Shown here one piece after another: positions 43,870 through 55,715 of a DNA stretch of 64,000 nucleotides. Within the stretch, counting starts at the first letter, position 1; the number at the start of each line of letters is the position of its first letter. This DNA is from Hexactinellida sp. DTS-2022 (lineage: Eukaryota; Porifera; Hexactinellida), in NCBI GenBank assembly GCA_028753945.1, contig JAPNXP010000011.1, positions 1,984,001 to 2,048,000 of the forward strand. The letters run 5' to 3'. The notes under the pieces were generated by a model. It was not told the origin of the DNA, ran no database searches, and saw only the letters and a list, made by a program, of their open reading frames with translations. The translations under genes were made by a program, and so were the position numbers.

Positions 43870-46393
43870 CTTCATACTGCATTGTTAGCCTGTACTCGTT
43901 TTCGTGGGTCACATATTGCAGAAAATGTTCTTATCAAATATGAAGAAATAATTTCTTTTCGAATTGCAAAGGTGGGGTGTATGTATTGTGACAAATAATA
44001 CGTCTAATTTGTTAAGAGCATTTGTAGCGCTACTTGGAATGGATGCAATTGAATCGGAATACGATTCAGATGATAGCGATTAGAAATAACTGATATGGTC
44101 AATGATAACTACTGATTCTGGAATATTTACCAACACGTTACCCATGTTTTCCACATAGTACGCTTCAGTCGTGTGTAAATACTGGGTTGAAATAATCCCG
44201 AGATCATCTTGAGTCTTGACAGTATTATCAGTAAAGTCAGTAAATTAGCTAACACATCAGGTATAGTGTTCTAGCAACGCAACTATTGAGAATTAGCTAA
44301 GCTAGAGCAAGTCCGCTGGAATAGTCAGCTACATACAGGCGGTTGCAGGATCTGGTCACCCCGGGGAGAGGGAGAGACTTTCAGTTTAAACCCGGGGCAT
44401 ACCCGTGCAATTATACTAACAAATCTGCGGGGGTCCGGAACATAATGTTTTAACCCGGGACTTTTGCTCCGGATGCACCCCCGCCTCCCTGGGACTCCAA
44501 AAATCTTACTCCATTTGAAGTAGCTACTAATTTCACACAAGGACAAAATATTGTAACTTTCTAGTTTAGTATTTCCATGTTTAAAAGGACTTGCGCTGAG
44601 TTATCAAACTTCAAGAAAAGTATAGCTGTAAACTTGTTAGAGTCCTAGCTTTGCAGTTTGACAAACATTTATCTCAATATGAAACCATTGACATATTTCA
44701 ATTGTCTGCAGAACTCATAGACTCCTTAAGATAAGGACTGGAACGTCGCGATCTCGGGGTTTTAACTTGAGTCTGAGAGGCTCCAATTATAAAAATTTGA
44801 AAAAGCATTAGGTTTCCGGTTTTCAAATATGATTTTTGGCATATAGGGGTAACTTTTGGCACCCGTCAACAATTTGAGGTTTTCACCCAAAATTTCTCAC
44901 ACCTCGACAAGTTATGACGTCATTGCCACATTTCGAGAACCCTGAAAAGTCATTAATCGCACATAATTGCGCACTCTAAGAGTTAAAAATCTGAAAATTT
45001 AATAGAAGATGCACATTAATGATGCGGACACTTTTTCACACCAGATTGCCAATATGCCTACTCATTATCACATGATGACGTCATCACTAAAATTTCACAT
45101 TTTTAAATTTACTATTTAGGCCTATTTACGCTTTATAATCAATGTTAGACAGTGTATAAACCATACACCAACCGCGAAGCGGTTGGTGTGTTGTTGGGTT
45201 CTGCCGCAAAGCGACCTAGCAGGCGAAGCGCACTAGTATATATAGATATACTTTGCATCAATCTATATAGATACTAGCGTGCTTCTCGGAAGAACCCAAC
45301 CACACACCAACCGCTTTTCGGTTGGTATATGGTTTATACACTTCTAACATTGATTATATAGCCTAAATAGGCCTAAATAGTCAAATTTAAAAATGTGAAA
45401 TTTTATTGATTGCGTCATCATGTAATAATAAGCAAGCATATTGGCAACTTGGTATGACCAAAGTGTCCGCATCATTAATGTGCATGTTCTATTAAATTTT
45501 CAGATTTTTATCTCTTAGAGTGCGCGAATCATGTGCGATTGAGTAACTTTTCAGGGTTCTCGAAATGTGACAATGACCTCATAACTTGTCGAGGTGTGAG
45601 AAATTTTGGGTGAAAACCTCAAATTGTTGACGGATGCCAAAAGTTACCCCTATATGCCAAAAATCACATTTGGAAACCGGAAAACTTATGCTTTTTCAAT
45701 TTTTATAATTGGAGCCTCTCATACTCAAGTTAAAAACCCCGAGATCGCGACGTTCCAGTCCTTATCTTAAGGAGTCTATGGCAGAACTTGACCCTAGATG
45801 GCTCTGGTGGCGGTGGGCTGCTCTAGAGGTAACTTCTAGCATTTTCATTCTTTTATTTGTAAAATGAGAGAGCCACAGCTGAGTCTTATTTAGGATATCA
45901 TTCACCCATTGAGAATCGACGCAAGCTCTTTATGTTCATGGCTGAGTGTAACCTCAAACCTTGTTAATACGGTTTATGTTGATAGCAGTGAATGAGCTAG
46001 CCTTCCGCCACTGGTGGGTCACAAATGCGTCATTGGTGCGCACAAGCTATTAAACTGGGGCACACTTACATCAATGAGGTGGGGAACAGGCCCCACCTGG
46101 ACCCACCCTCGCTTCGACCTTGGTTGATAGTCAAGTTGATGTATCAGTAACTAGAAAACGATTCTTTTTATCCCCCAAATTTATTGCAAAGGATGGCACA
46201 CGAATACCGCCAACTCTCACAGTTGGCATCTTATTATTTTTCAACCCCACATCTTCAGCATACAGTTGTACGAATATTCAGCATCGTAGGTAAAATATTT
46301 CTTCCAGAAAGATGTTGCCTAATTGATGAACGTTTTGAGCAACTTGTATTCAGAAATTGCAACCAAGATAACTGTAATGATAAAACAAGCTAA
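43870..46393 (+). pseudogene. hAT transposase relic split by a foldback element
   Basis: Recognisable pieces in order: VTNNTSNLLRAFVALLGM (43985-44040; DNASN block of hAT) followed by an acidic EYDSDDSD tail; FDKHLSQYETIDIFQLSAE (44655-44712), which continues after the foldback insert as LDPRW (45790), the LDPR block before the hAT C-terminal region; and the dimerisation domain HEYRQLSQLASYYFSTPHLQ...RIFSIVGKIFLPERCCLIDE (46199-46350), ending at TAA 46391-46393. hAT enzymes cut and paste DNA and give 8-bp duplications. Stops and shifts show that it is dead. Its own ends were not found. Confidence 0.6.
44716..45780. mobile_element. Near-complete foldback element (palindrome of about 1065 bp)
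   Basis: The left half from CATAGACTCCTTAAGATAAG is repeated inverted to the right end CTTATCTTAAGGAGTCTATG; the arms extend over about 530 bp with few mismatches and meet near 45245. Perfect 8-bp direct repeats GCAGAACT lie at 44708-44715 and 45781-45788. Removing it rejoins the hAT relic's SAE and LDPRW blocks. A smaller palindrome, CCAACCGCGAAGCGGTTGG, occurs in each arm. Noncoding; the duplication length suggests an hAT-type transposase. Confidence 0.9.
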
Positions 46394-46544
46394 TTTAAAT
46401 CAATAACATTAGGGATAGTTATAATAATACTTATTATCACCTGTGTGCTGTATGATAATTCATTTTGAAATAGTGTTTGTATTTGCATCTGCATCTGCAC
46501 CTTCGTGTTGAATTAGCATTTGTATCTATATTTGTATTTTATTT

Positions 46545-47076
46545 ACTGTGCCGACTGTATTATAGTAAGGTGCCCATTTCTAATCTTATTTCTATTGGTA
46601 TATTCTTATTAGTCCGTATTCTCTCCACAGTGCAGAGTTTTGTTATCTAAGACCTAAAATTTTCATGACAGGTTTCTCATTGGTTACAGATGTGCACCTA
46701 GGGTTACTATTTTTAATTATTATTTTTGACACATTTTTATAACCTGTTTAGAATAGTTGCTCAATACTGCAATTTTATGTATTCTTTATAGAATTTAATT
46801 CTACGTATACCTTTTCACAAGTGCGCGAGTTTCAAATTGGGCTTAGTTTGTGACACGATTGAGTTGCAAATTCATTTGTTTCAATTTAAAGTGTTAAATA
46901 TATTATATTGTTCCAACTTGCGATGATTATATAGAATATAGATTCAATTTATGAGATCGGTTAAGCTTCTATTTTCAGATTGAAAACTAAGACTATTCAT
47001 TCCATTACAACTACAAATCATGTGAGTATATTTCCTTCTGCCAGAATACTCTTGCACATTAAATACACCTACTTAC
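46545..47076 (+). repeat. Dispersed repeat A, copy 3, left part
   Basis: One decayed minisatellite unit (46556), then TCTCCACAG.GCAGAGTTT, GGTTACAGATGTGCACCTAG and TACTCTTGCACA as in copy 1. It is interrupted at 47077 by the 2.9-kb hAT element and resumes at 49981. Confidence 0.7.
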
Positions 47077-49972
47077 TAGTGCTGCTAACTGAAATTAAAA
47101 AATAGCACAATTTCAGTTTTAGTTTAAGTATCAGTTGACAGAAATATTACATTTCAGTTTCAGTTGCAGTTCAGTTGACAAAAATAGTACATTACAGTTT
47201 CAGTTTCAGTTCAGTTTACAAAAATAATACATTTCAGTTGCAGTTTCAGTTGAATAGTTATTCCCGGGTTTCCTGAGGGTAAGCTTCTCTCCACAAATAC
47301 CTCATAAAATAGACTATAATTTTGTTGTAAATGAATACGTACCATCATTATGATCAACACTTCTAGGTCTACCCAATTTATCACTTGACAATTAAATATT
47401 GTGAATTCATTGCAAGAAGATTATTTGAAGTGTACATTGATAACATTTGGTTAATTAATTAATCAACGACACGCAGATACAATTGCGAAAGAATAACATA
47501 TTTTCATTGCACAAGCAAGTACTTGTATAAATACACGTTCCACTTTTGTTGAGAATTCTATTTCGGTTGCACAATGTTCGGCAGTACCAGTGGCAGAAAA
47601 AGGTCTTCAGTGGTGCATGATTTTTTTGTAAAGAATGGTGAGTCGTTTGAATGCATTGTAATCGGTGCGGATCAGAATCCTTGTAGCTTCAAATCAAAGA
47701 CATCGAACGGTCCTAGCAATCTCAAGGAGCACCTGCGCAAGAGGCATCCTAAATCATTTGAGGAGTTCAAGGATGCGGAGCGAGAACAGGCTGCAAAGGC
47801 CAAGGCCGAGGAATAAGCCAGTAAGGTGAAGAGGCTAGGAGGTGAGAATAGTAGCATCACAGATTTCTTTGTCAAAAAAGCTAAGGAATCAGTAAGTATA
47901 GAAACAACCTCGTGCCAATACAACCAGCAACATTATCGACAGAGATACTTCAACAAGTTGCTTTCTACCTTTGTTGCTGTGTCACCGAGGTCGAGTGCAC
48001 ACATGTTTACGAATAAAGAATACGTTTTTCAAAAATTTTTGTCGTATGTTAGTGATGGTAAATTTGGAATTCCCCATCACCAAACAATCTATAATATCAT
48101 CACAAAGCAGGCAAGCTTTATCGAATCTAACATCAAACTCGAGCTAACAACTGTCTCAAACACAACTAAGGACCCTGTACTCCCTCTTTGTCAAGTCAGC
48201 GTTGATTGTTGGACCCGTAAAGGTTATAAAGGTTCATTTTATGGGGAGACTATTAATTTCTATAATTTTGACAAACAATGTGTCACTCAGAGAACTTTAG
48301 CAATCGACGAATTCCAACACCCACATACGTCTGAGCGAATAATAGAGAAATACTCGTCTATACACGATTCCTTTGGTATCAAGCCTGCCCAAATTGCTCT
48401 TATATTTTCAGATAACGCTTCAAACATGGTCAAGGCATTTCATCTCCTAGACACTGAGTTAAATACCATTACGATACCATATGCAGATGAACAAAATGAA
48501 TTGGAGAATTTGGACACTGATTCGAGGACTTGGTAAAAGAGTTGTCTTCATTGCAAAGGAGAAGCCGGCACTATGGCGATCTAATACACACGAAAAATCT
48601 CACAATGAAACTCTGCACCAAGTCCAAGAGCACATGCACCTTGATCAACGACGCCCGGGCATTTGTTAATACGGTACACAGATCAGCAAGCTTGAAACAA
48701 GATTGGGATCGCATATGTCCATTGTCACTCGTAGGAGATGTTCCAACACGATTCCACTCAACATTCCTTCTTACCTCTCGTTTAGCATCCGAAGAAGTTG
48801 CTGCAGTATTGCAAGATTTTGTAATACATCACAGTGACAAGGTCACCACAAACATTCTTCCTGGGACTTTCCACTGGAATATTTTGACTGACTTCAATCG
48901 GCTAATGGAACCAATGTGGAGTTCGACGCAGATATTGAGTTGTGACCACTTTAGTGTCTCACAACTATTCCCTCTGATGACAATGCTGTTACCCCGTTAC
49001 TTGGAAAGAGAAACGACAGCACACTCGAGTTTTCCTATCCTAGCCAAGATGATGTTGGATGATCTAAAGAAACGTTTCTCATGGCTCTGTAATGATACTT
49101 ACTTCCTTTTGTTGACATGACTTGATCCAGGGTACTACGTAATATTCAGCAAACTACCTCTTTCCCCCCGCAACAAACAGATAAAAGAGCTGTTGGCTAC
49201 TGAGTATGAGACTTGGATTGTACAATCCAGTCACAATATCTCTGAATGTGCCGTTTCTGTTCCTTCCCCCTCCACTGAAATAGTAACGGGAAATTCTGCA
49301 ATTGAAGACTGGGCTTCCTTTTTTCCGATGAATGGGACATTATGGACAACACAGAAGAGCAACCAATGCCATCCTTAATTCCCGGATCGCAAAGTTCATA
49401 CCCAATCTTAAAACAATTCGAGGAATATTGTAATGAACCTCATCAGCCCGTAGAGCCAACTATTTCTGTAAAACACCTCAAACAACGAGGAAATCATTTG
49501 CACCAATACTGGCAAAGCAAGAAGCGACAGTGGCCGGAACTATCAACTTTTGCCCTCGGTCATCTAGCGTTCTCAGGCGCAGGTGTTGGGGTAGAAAGAT
49601 TGTTCTCTGGTGCTTCGATTCAAGTAGAAGGCAGGATGCGATCTTTATCTAACGTGGCACTTAAAGAAAGAACCATGATTGCATCTAATCGTGATTTGTT
49701 AGATTTGATGCAGTAATTGTATTAGCAAATTTTATAATCCTAGGACCATGTTACATGCTAGTACTTGTACAAGTATTTGCCATGACTAATTACCAGTGAT
49801 AATATGAGTAATATCTATTCAGTTTCAGTTAACACTAATTATACATTTCAGTTTCAGTTGATACAAATAATATATTACAGTTTTAGTTTTAGTTTCAGTT
49901 CGATAAAAAGATAAAAATAATTTCAGTTGGATTTTAGTTTCAGTTGAATTTCAGTTTCAGTTAGCAGCACTA
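47077..49972 (+). mobile_element. Full-length hAT transposon
   Basis: The termini TAGTGCTGCTAACTGAAA and TTTCAGTTAGCAGCACTA form inverted repeats. Perfect 8-bp direct repeats CTACTTAC flank the element (47069-47076 and 49973-49980). It is inserted in repeat A copy 3. Both subterminal zones (47095-47250 and 49820-49960) are crowded with TTTCAGTTTCAGTTG repeats, likely transposase-binding sites. It carries one transposase gene (47574-49716). Confidence 0.93.
47574..49716 (+). pseudogene. hAT transposase with BED finger (recently broken)
   Basis: ATG 47574 starts a BED-type zinc finger (SVVHDFFVKNG, C-x(n)-C in IVIGADQNPCSF, LKEHLRKRHP). A stop (TAA 47814-47816) interrupts before the second HDFF-like DFFVKKAKES. 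The core has VSVDCWTRKGYKGSFYG (first catalytic Asp, 48198-48248), LIFSDNASNMVKAF (second Asp, 48396), VPTRFHSTFLL (the R-W region), and a C-terminal dimerisation region with YWQSKKRQWPELSTFALGHL and GVGVERLFSGAS to TAA at 49714-49716. Frameshifts near 48535, 49120 and 49335 and the stop above are the only lesions, so it died recently. In hAT enzymes the BED finger binds the element ends and the C-terminus dimerises. Confidence 0.85.
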
Positions 49973-49980
49973 CTACTTAC

Positions 49981-50430
49981 TTAATTCAAATTAATTCAGT
50001 TTGTATGTAATATATAGAGAAGCTTCCAATTTGTTTATACTAGGGATTGTCGAGTTTTCTGAATTCAAATATGGCAGCAAAATTAATTTTAATAATTATT
50101 TAACTAATTAGGTAAATATCTTTAATCTGATTGATGGTATAAGATTGAAACAAACTTCCAATTATCAATTGATCCTTATGCCACGTAACACCTCTACTAA
50201 TAGCTATTGACACCTAGAGGTGTTGTTGACATCGTCAAACACATTTAGGATTTTTGTATTTGAATCTGTTGGTTGGCTTCGGGTGAACACCCAACATGCA
50301 CCTAAAATTGCTGACTCGTCACATTATATTCTACTGAACTTGAATTTCTCTGAAATGAAGTGTGCTAAAAGTAACCTCCAAACAACCCAAGGACAGTTCG
50401 CTAAGTTTTTAACCACATTGTATTTAAATA
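49981..50430 (+). repeat. Dispersed repeat A, copy 3, right part
   Basis: Continues from 47076: TAATTCAAATTAATTCAGTTTG matches copy 1 at about 30505, and GACATCGTCAAA (50229) and AACACCCAACATGCACCTAAAA match 30830 and 30903. Confidence 0.7.
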
Positions 50431-50802
50431 TTTGATACCTCGCACATTTCTTAAAATTATGCGTTATAATGCTCTTAATATATAATTGCCATCAACCAAT
50501 TTTCAAGATAGTTTTTATTTTTTTATTTTACATAATACTGAACGACGGGTTCTAGATTTATTGTGTTCACTAAGTCATCAAGACAAGGGAGATTAATTAC
50601 AAATATCTCATCTTGAGTAGTTAGGGGTGGACTAGTAATTGATTTAGCTTTGCTTCCTTGTTATTCTTATCTTATTCATGAAGTTTTAATTTGTACATTA
50701 ATCATTTAAATTATTATATGTTAATGAATTAATTTGTATGATGAGAAAATATCTGTTGGCACATTTGGGCGAATCTGGAATTTGTTTTATGTTAAATTTA
50801 AA

Positions 50803-50988
50803 TACAGTCAACTCCGCTTTATAAGGTCACCTAGGGGCCAGGATGCTTTTACCCGATTGAGCGGAGAAATCTATTAACCGAAATAATTTAAGCCAAAATT
50901 TAATTCCATCCTTTAGATCCTGCAGAATTTTGACCCGATTAAGCAGTGAAATCTATTAACCGGTGGCTCTATTAAGCGGAGTTGATCT
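50803..50988. mobile_element. Pogo/Tigger-like MITE
   Basis: The ends CAGTCAACTCCGCTTTATAA and TTAAGCGGAGTTGATCT are inverted repeats (imperfect at the outermost bases), with internal AAATCTATTAACCG repeats. TA precedes and follows. Noncoding. Confidence 0.7.
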
Positions 50989-51469
50989 ATGTCTATTTTA
51001 TACACTGCCCGGCCAAAAGTACTTGAACAACAAATATTATTACTACGAGCCGTTCGGTCTCGTTCGCTTTGCGACGGATCTCTCTCTCACAATGGCCGCT
51101 TCGCGACCTTTGTTCGTTCGTGGTAGACACTAGGTAATACAAATAACGGCCGCTTCGCGGCCTTACCCACCGTGAGATAGAAAACAGAATAGAGAAAAGA
51201 TGTATCTAGTTCAAATAGAAATTTATATGAACACTTATTCATATCTAAATATCTAAACTTATGCATTTCTGTATGCTATTAATAACTCACTAATAGAACA
51301 AACTAAACTGAAATCATGCAGGTGGAGACAGCAGGTAATCACCTAACCTCAATATGTGCATTGAATTTAATATGTGAATATGTGCAATGAATTTAAAGCA
51401 ATAATAATTATATTAATTAATTCCCACGTGGCGTCATAGACCCATAAATTGGTATACGTTAACTAATGG

Positions 51470-51610
51470 CTTCCATCTATCGAAAACAAAAGTCTCCATT
51501 CCATTGTTCTTCTGAAGCCATGACACTATTAGCGAAGTATCAAAATTTACAAAAATCAAAAATCATTTTCATGATTTTTTAAAGTGATTTAAATCAAAAC
51601 AACCCTGCAG
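51470..51610. mobile_element. Possible hAT terminus next to the RAG1-like copy
   Basis: On the minus strand from 51605 the text CAGGGTTGTTTTGATTTAAA followed by TCACTTTAAAAAATCATG has the form of an hAT end. No partner end was located. It may be what truncates the RAG1-like gene. Confidence 0.3.
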
Positions 51611-53019
51611 GCTGAAAATGCAGGTGTAAGAGTGTTGAGGAGATGCAGGGATGGTATTTATGGTGAATCTTTCTTTTGAGGGAAGATTAAAAAATGATTT
51701 AGTACTACCTTCAAGTTCTCCAAACAATTCAATTGCGTCAGATATATGTCTATTAATTGGGAATCCTTGAATGATTAACTCTCGATCCTTAAGTTCTTCG
51801 TGAGTAGTTGTACACAACTGGCAGTTTGTCCCCCCTGCACCAGATAAAATCGCAGCCATTTTGCTATAAAACATTGAACGCATGATGTCAATATGTACAT
51901 GCTCCTGATTGGAGTGATCGAATCCTTCATTTTTCATCAACTCTGTATCCGGATTGATCAAATCTACCATGAATTGACAAATATTAGCCTCATTTTCTTT
52001 GGCAGCACAGAGAAAAATTGGTCTTTGATAATGAGGTTAATTGAGACTATGATTTTTCCACAATTCTCTTCCGGAACAAGAAGAGATCGCTATTGGTTTG
52101 AAGCAGTAAAGTATGAATTTTTTGTTTCTGTATTTGTGCTTAGTTGACTATAAATAACATGACTCCCAGAACAATCTAAGCCTTCTGCAATTCTAAAACT
52201 TAGTGGGAAATCTTCAGTGGAAGGAGGTGCAATGGTGGTCAGTATCCTCAAAAAGGTATGACGAACATACTCAGCGTAAGGTACTTTTACACCGATTGGA
52301 GATATTGGACTTGGGTAAGGTTGAATGATTGAGCGTAGTACTATACAATTTCTATGCTCATCTAATTTATGGTACGCTGGGAGTTTAAAATCACTAGATA
52401 ACAAATGTTGACGAAACCGTGTGTTCTTCCTCTTTCCTATTTCGAGTAAATCTAGAAGGAATAAAGACTTGTTAAGATCAAGCTCCTTCCTCTGAACATT
52501 TCCGAATTGAACGTGGAAATTGTCATACACATTGGATTTTGAAACTTTCCGAGTTTCGCTAGTATCTTCCTCGTTTAAAAGGAGCTGTAATGCAAGGGAA
52601 GCTGTGTTTTCCTCTGATGTATTTCATATTTCCGAAAGTAATTTAATATGATCTAAGCCGCTTGACAAGCGTGATCGCATCTTCTTCAAGGAAATGTCAC
52701 TTAAATTTTCTGTATAGACTCCAGAGGAACTATCAATTTCAAGATCATTCAGAAGGGAAATGCGGGTCTTCTTCTGTTTAGGTGGCAAGGAGAGTTGCAA
52801 GTTCTACCACTCTCCCTTACAACTATCCAGACTTTTCTTTGCTCTTTTGACAGTGTCACGAATTCTGCGGAGCATTGCATGCAAGGAATCTCTTCTTTCT
52901 ATATCTACATCAAGACAATCCTCCTAGTGAGAGAGTGTTTGATGAATATAATAATCATTGTCCTTCAGCAGTCTTGCTAAATCAAGCCGGGACTTGGGAA
53001 GTGTTGGACATTCAGCCAT
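51569..53019 (-). pseudogene. RAG1-like transposase pseudogene, copy 2
   Basis: From ATG 53019 on the minus strand: a basic N-terminal region (MAECPTLPKSRLDL; RRIRDTVKRAKKSLD), then LEIGKRKNTRFRQHLL, VPYAEYVRHTFLRIL, GLDCSGSHVIYSQL (about 52195-52155), FLCAAKENEANICQFMVDLI (52010-51950), and MRSMFYSKMAAILSGAGGTN followed by CQLCTTTHEEL (51880-51790). I align these with RAG1: MDGSG (Asp600), ADESDHETL (Glu662), GYDEKLVREVEGLEASG (Asp708) and the Zn site C-x2-C of CTLCDTT. The position matching Asp708 is not Asp here. Stops (52920, 52790, 52625) and a shift near 52120 disable it; homology ends at 51600, before the Glu962 region. RAG1 and Transib relatives cut DNA at inverted repeats. Confidence 0.6.
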
Positions 53020-53504
53020 TGATTGATTGATTATGAAAAAGAAACTTCAATATCCAAATGTAAAATGCACTAAATTGATATATATTCAATGAATGGCGGA
53101 ATATTCGTCGAAGGAGTTTTGGTCGAACGGAATTTTGGTCGAAAATTTTGGTCGAAAGGATTATTGGTCGACCGGAATATTCGTCGAATGAAAATTGGTC
53201 GAACGGATTATTGGTCGAACGGATAACTGGTCGATTTTATCTAAGAGTAAACAACTATTGCTTGCTATTGCTCCCACCCCATTGATTATTGTTTAGCACT
53301 TATGAAATGTCTTTTCACTTTTATGAAGAATAGTTTTGAGGTTGTTATACGGTAAATAACAACCTCAAACTATTCTTCATATGTTCACAACTTTATACTG
53401 GTCTTCATAATAACACTGCTTCAAAAGCTATAAATACGTAGTATAAGTAGAAAGATCTCAAACAAAAACTCAAACATCCTAGACCTAGTTCACTTTTACT
53501 CTTT

Positions 53505-54923
53505 ATGGCTACTGCATCCAATCAAATTTCCATAGAAAAGATTAAGAGCAAACGAAACAAGGAAAAAGCTGTGGTTGAAGGGTTCTTATATAATTTAAAT
53601 CGCATAAATGGTGAAGTTTACTATTGGGTATGCGAAAAACGTGGTAAATGTGAAGCCCGAATAAACACACTGAATGATATCGTCATAAAACCAATTCATA
53701 TCACTCAACTAACAAATGACCACACTCATGCACCATCTCAAGAACGCATCGAAATGTTTAACAGCTTATTCTAAAATCAAATCAATGGCATCTAACTCTG
53801 AACAAAGCACCAGGGCAATACTTTCTACACCCTTAGAAACAATGCATCAAAGTGTTGTAAATACATTTCCCTAGCTAGAGTCAGTCAAACGCATTATACG
53901 AGTATACAAAAGCGCCGGTATAGAAACTTGTGGACACCCTGAAAGCGCAGCTGGAATTATAATTCCAGAGAAGTATAAAACGACTCTTAAAGGCGATCCA
54001 TTTTAATTATTTGATTCCGGATTTGGTGATGAACAAAGAATGCTTCTGCACGCCACCCCGAAATTTTTGTCCATTCTTAGCAAGAGTAATAATTGGTTTT
54101 GCGATGGGACCTTTGAAGTAGTTCCAGAGTTGTTTTTCCAGTTATATTCAATTCACGCAGAATTTGAAGGTTTGGTAATACCATGCGTTTACGCATTACT
54201 ATCCAATAAGGAAGAATCGACCTATGATACAGCATTTCGTAAATTACTTTGATTCGAACCAGCACTGAACCCTCAGTCCATAATGGTTGCTTTGGAAAAG
54301 CAGCTATAAATGCTTTGGAGATCAACTTTATATCTGTTATTAGTGCCTTTTTTTCATCTATCGCAAAATATTTACCTAAAAATTCAGGCAGAAGGATTAA
54401 CTACAAATTTCCGTCAAGACCGCGATTTCTCATTGAAAATTAAGATGTTACCCAGTCTTGCCTTTGTTCCTGAAATCTACGTAATAGATTGTTTCAATAT
54501 ATTGATGCAAGATTTCCCGAAAATGCAATATCCGTGGCCAACTATTTCGAAAACAATTACATAGGTAGAAAGCTACCAAATGGAAGTAGAAGAGCTCCAC
54601 TCTTTCCTATCAGATTATGGAACATGTTTACCAGAGTTGGGAATAATCAAGCACGTACCAACAACTATGTCGAAGGTTGGCATAATGCCTTTCAAACCAC
54701 TGTATCAGTTTCTCATCCAACACTAAGCAAACTATTAACTGTGTTACAAAGAGAACAGTCACTGCAAGAAGCTACACTAGCTAAATGAGAGGCAGGAGAG
54801 GTAAAAATAATATCCAGAACTATGCAAGGGCGAAACGAAAGGTTACAGACGTTAGTTTCCAGTTATGAAGAACGTGAAACTATGTCATTCCTAAGAGGTA
54901 TCGCGTATAATTTCGATTTTTGA
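53505..54923 (+). pseudogene. MULE transposase with FLYWCH zinc finger
   Basis: ATG 53505 starts a FLYWCH finger: VEGFLYNLNRINGEVYYWVC, KCEARI and HTHAP give the F-Y-W-C...C...H-x-H pattern. After a break comes the transposase: NNWFCDGTFEVVPELFFQL (first Asp, 54090-54147), YSIHAEFEGLVIPCVYALLS (54148-54207), then shifted, EKAAINALEIN and FFHLSQNIYLKIQAEGL, and APLFPIRLWNMF plus RTNNYVEGWHNAF (Glu of the triad, 54655-54695). These are standard MULE/FLYWCH-transposase blocks. Frameshifts at about 53770, 54250, 54330 and 54500 and the TAA at 54003 disable it. The second Asp (DFE block) is not preserved. Confidence 0.8.
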
Positions 54924-54957
54924 ATTTTATATTTTTTTCTTTTCTTTCGGTATAGCC

Positions 54958-55715
54958 CTGTTGCATGAGAAATTGACCCCCATGAGAAAATGACCCCCCT
55001 CTTCATATGAACCATGGATACCGTTTAGGGGGTCATTTTCTCACGGGGGTCATTTCATTATGCAAGCCCCGTGAGAAAATGACCCCCATAAATTTCCGCA
55101 TTGTCATTACAATAATGTAAAGATTACTTGAACAAAACAATGAGTAGTGACAATTATACAAAATGACTTGCCAACTATGTTAATTAACTGAATACTTCTT
55201 CTGGCAATGTACTACAGTGGAGCCTCCCATAATGGTCACTCCAAATAGCGGACAACCTCTAAATAACGGACAACGGTTCCGGTCCCAAGGTGTCCGTTGT
55301 TCAGAGGCTCTACTGTATTTATATTTGTTGGTATACTAGTAATATGATAAATAAGAGTATTTTTTGAGTAAACTTTATTTAGCCTTATTCGAAATTAGCC
55401 ATTTTAATGACAAATAAGAGTTAGAGCTTCAATATTAGTTCCAAGTATTTGGTAGGAAACCTGGGTAGCAATATGGGATTACCAAGTTAACATAGTTGTC
55501 TAGTCATTTTGTATAATTGTCACTGCATCATTGTTTTGTTCAAGTAATCTTTACACTATTGAAATGACAATGCGGAAATTTATGAGGGGGTCATTTTCTC
55601 ACGGGGCTTGCATAATGAAATGACCCCCGTGAGAAAATGACCCCCTAAACGGTATCCATGGTTCATATGAAGAGGGGGGTCATTTTCTCATGGGGGTCAA
55701 TTTCTCATGCAACAG
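54958..55715. mobile_element. Long-TIR foldback MITE nested in the MULE
   Basis: Arms of about 210 bp start CTGTTGCATGAGAAATTGAC and end with the inverse (GTCAATTTCTCATGCAACAG). Each arm has several ATGAGAAAATGACCCCC motifs. Short flanking AGCCCT copies are present but the duplication length is unclear. A pogo-like MITE (55215-55315) sits inside. Confidence 0.85.
55215..55315. mobile_element. 101-bp pogo/Tigger-like MITE, innermost of a triple nest
   Basis: The ends CAGTGGAGCCTCCC and CAGAGGCTCTACTG are flanked by TA (55213-55214, 55316-55317). Sequence matches 38364-38550 with the middle missing. Confidence 0.85.

Noticed and set aside
52795-52980. 61-codon plus-strand ORF
   Set aside because: It is antisense to the RAG1-like N-terminal region and lacks protein features.
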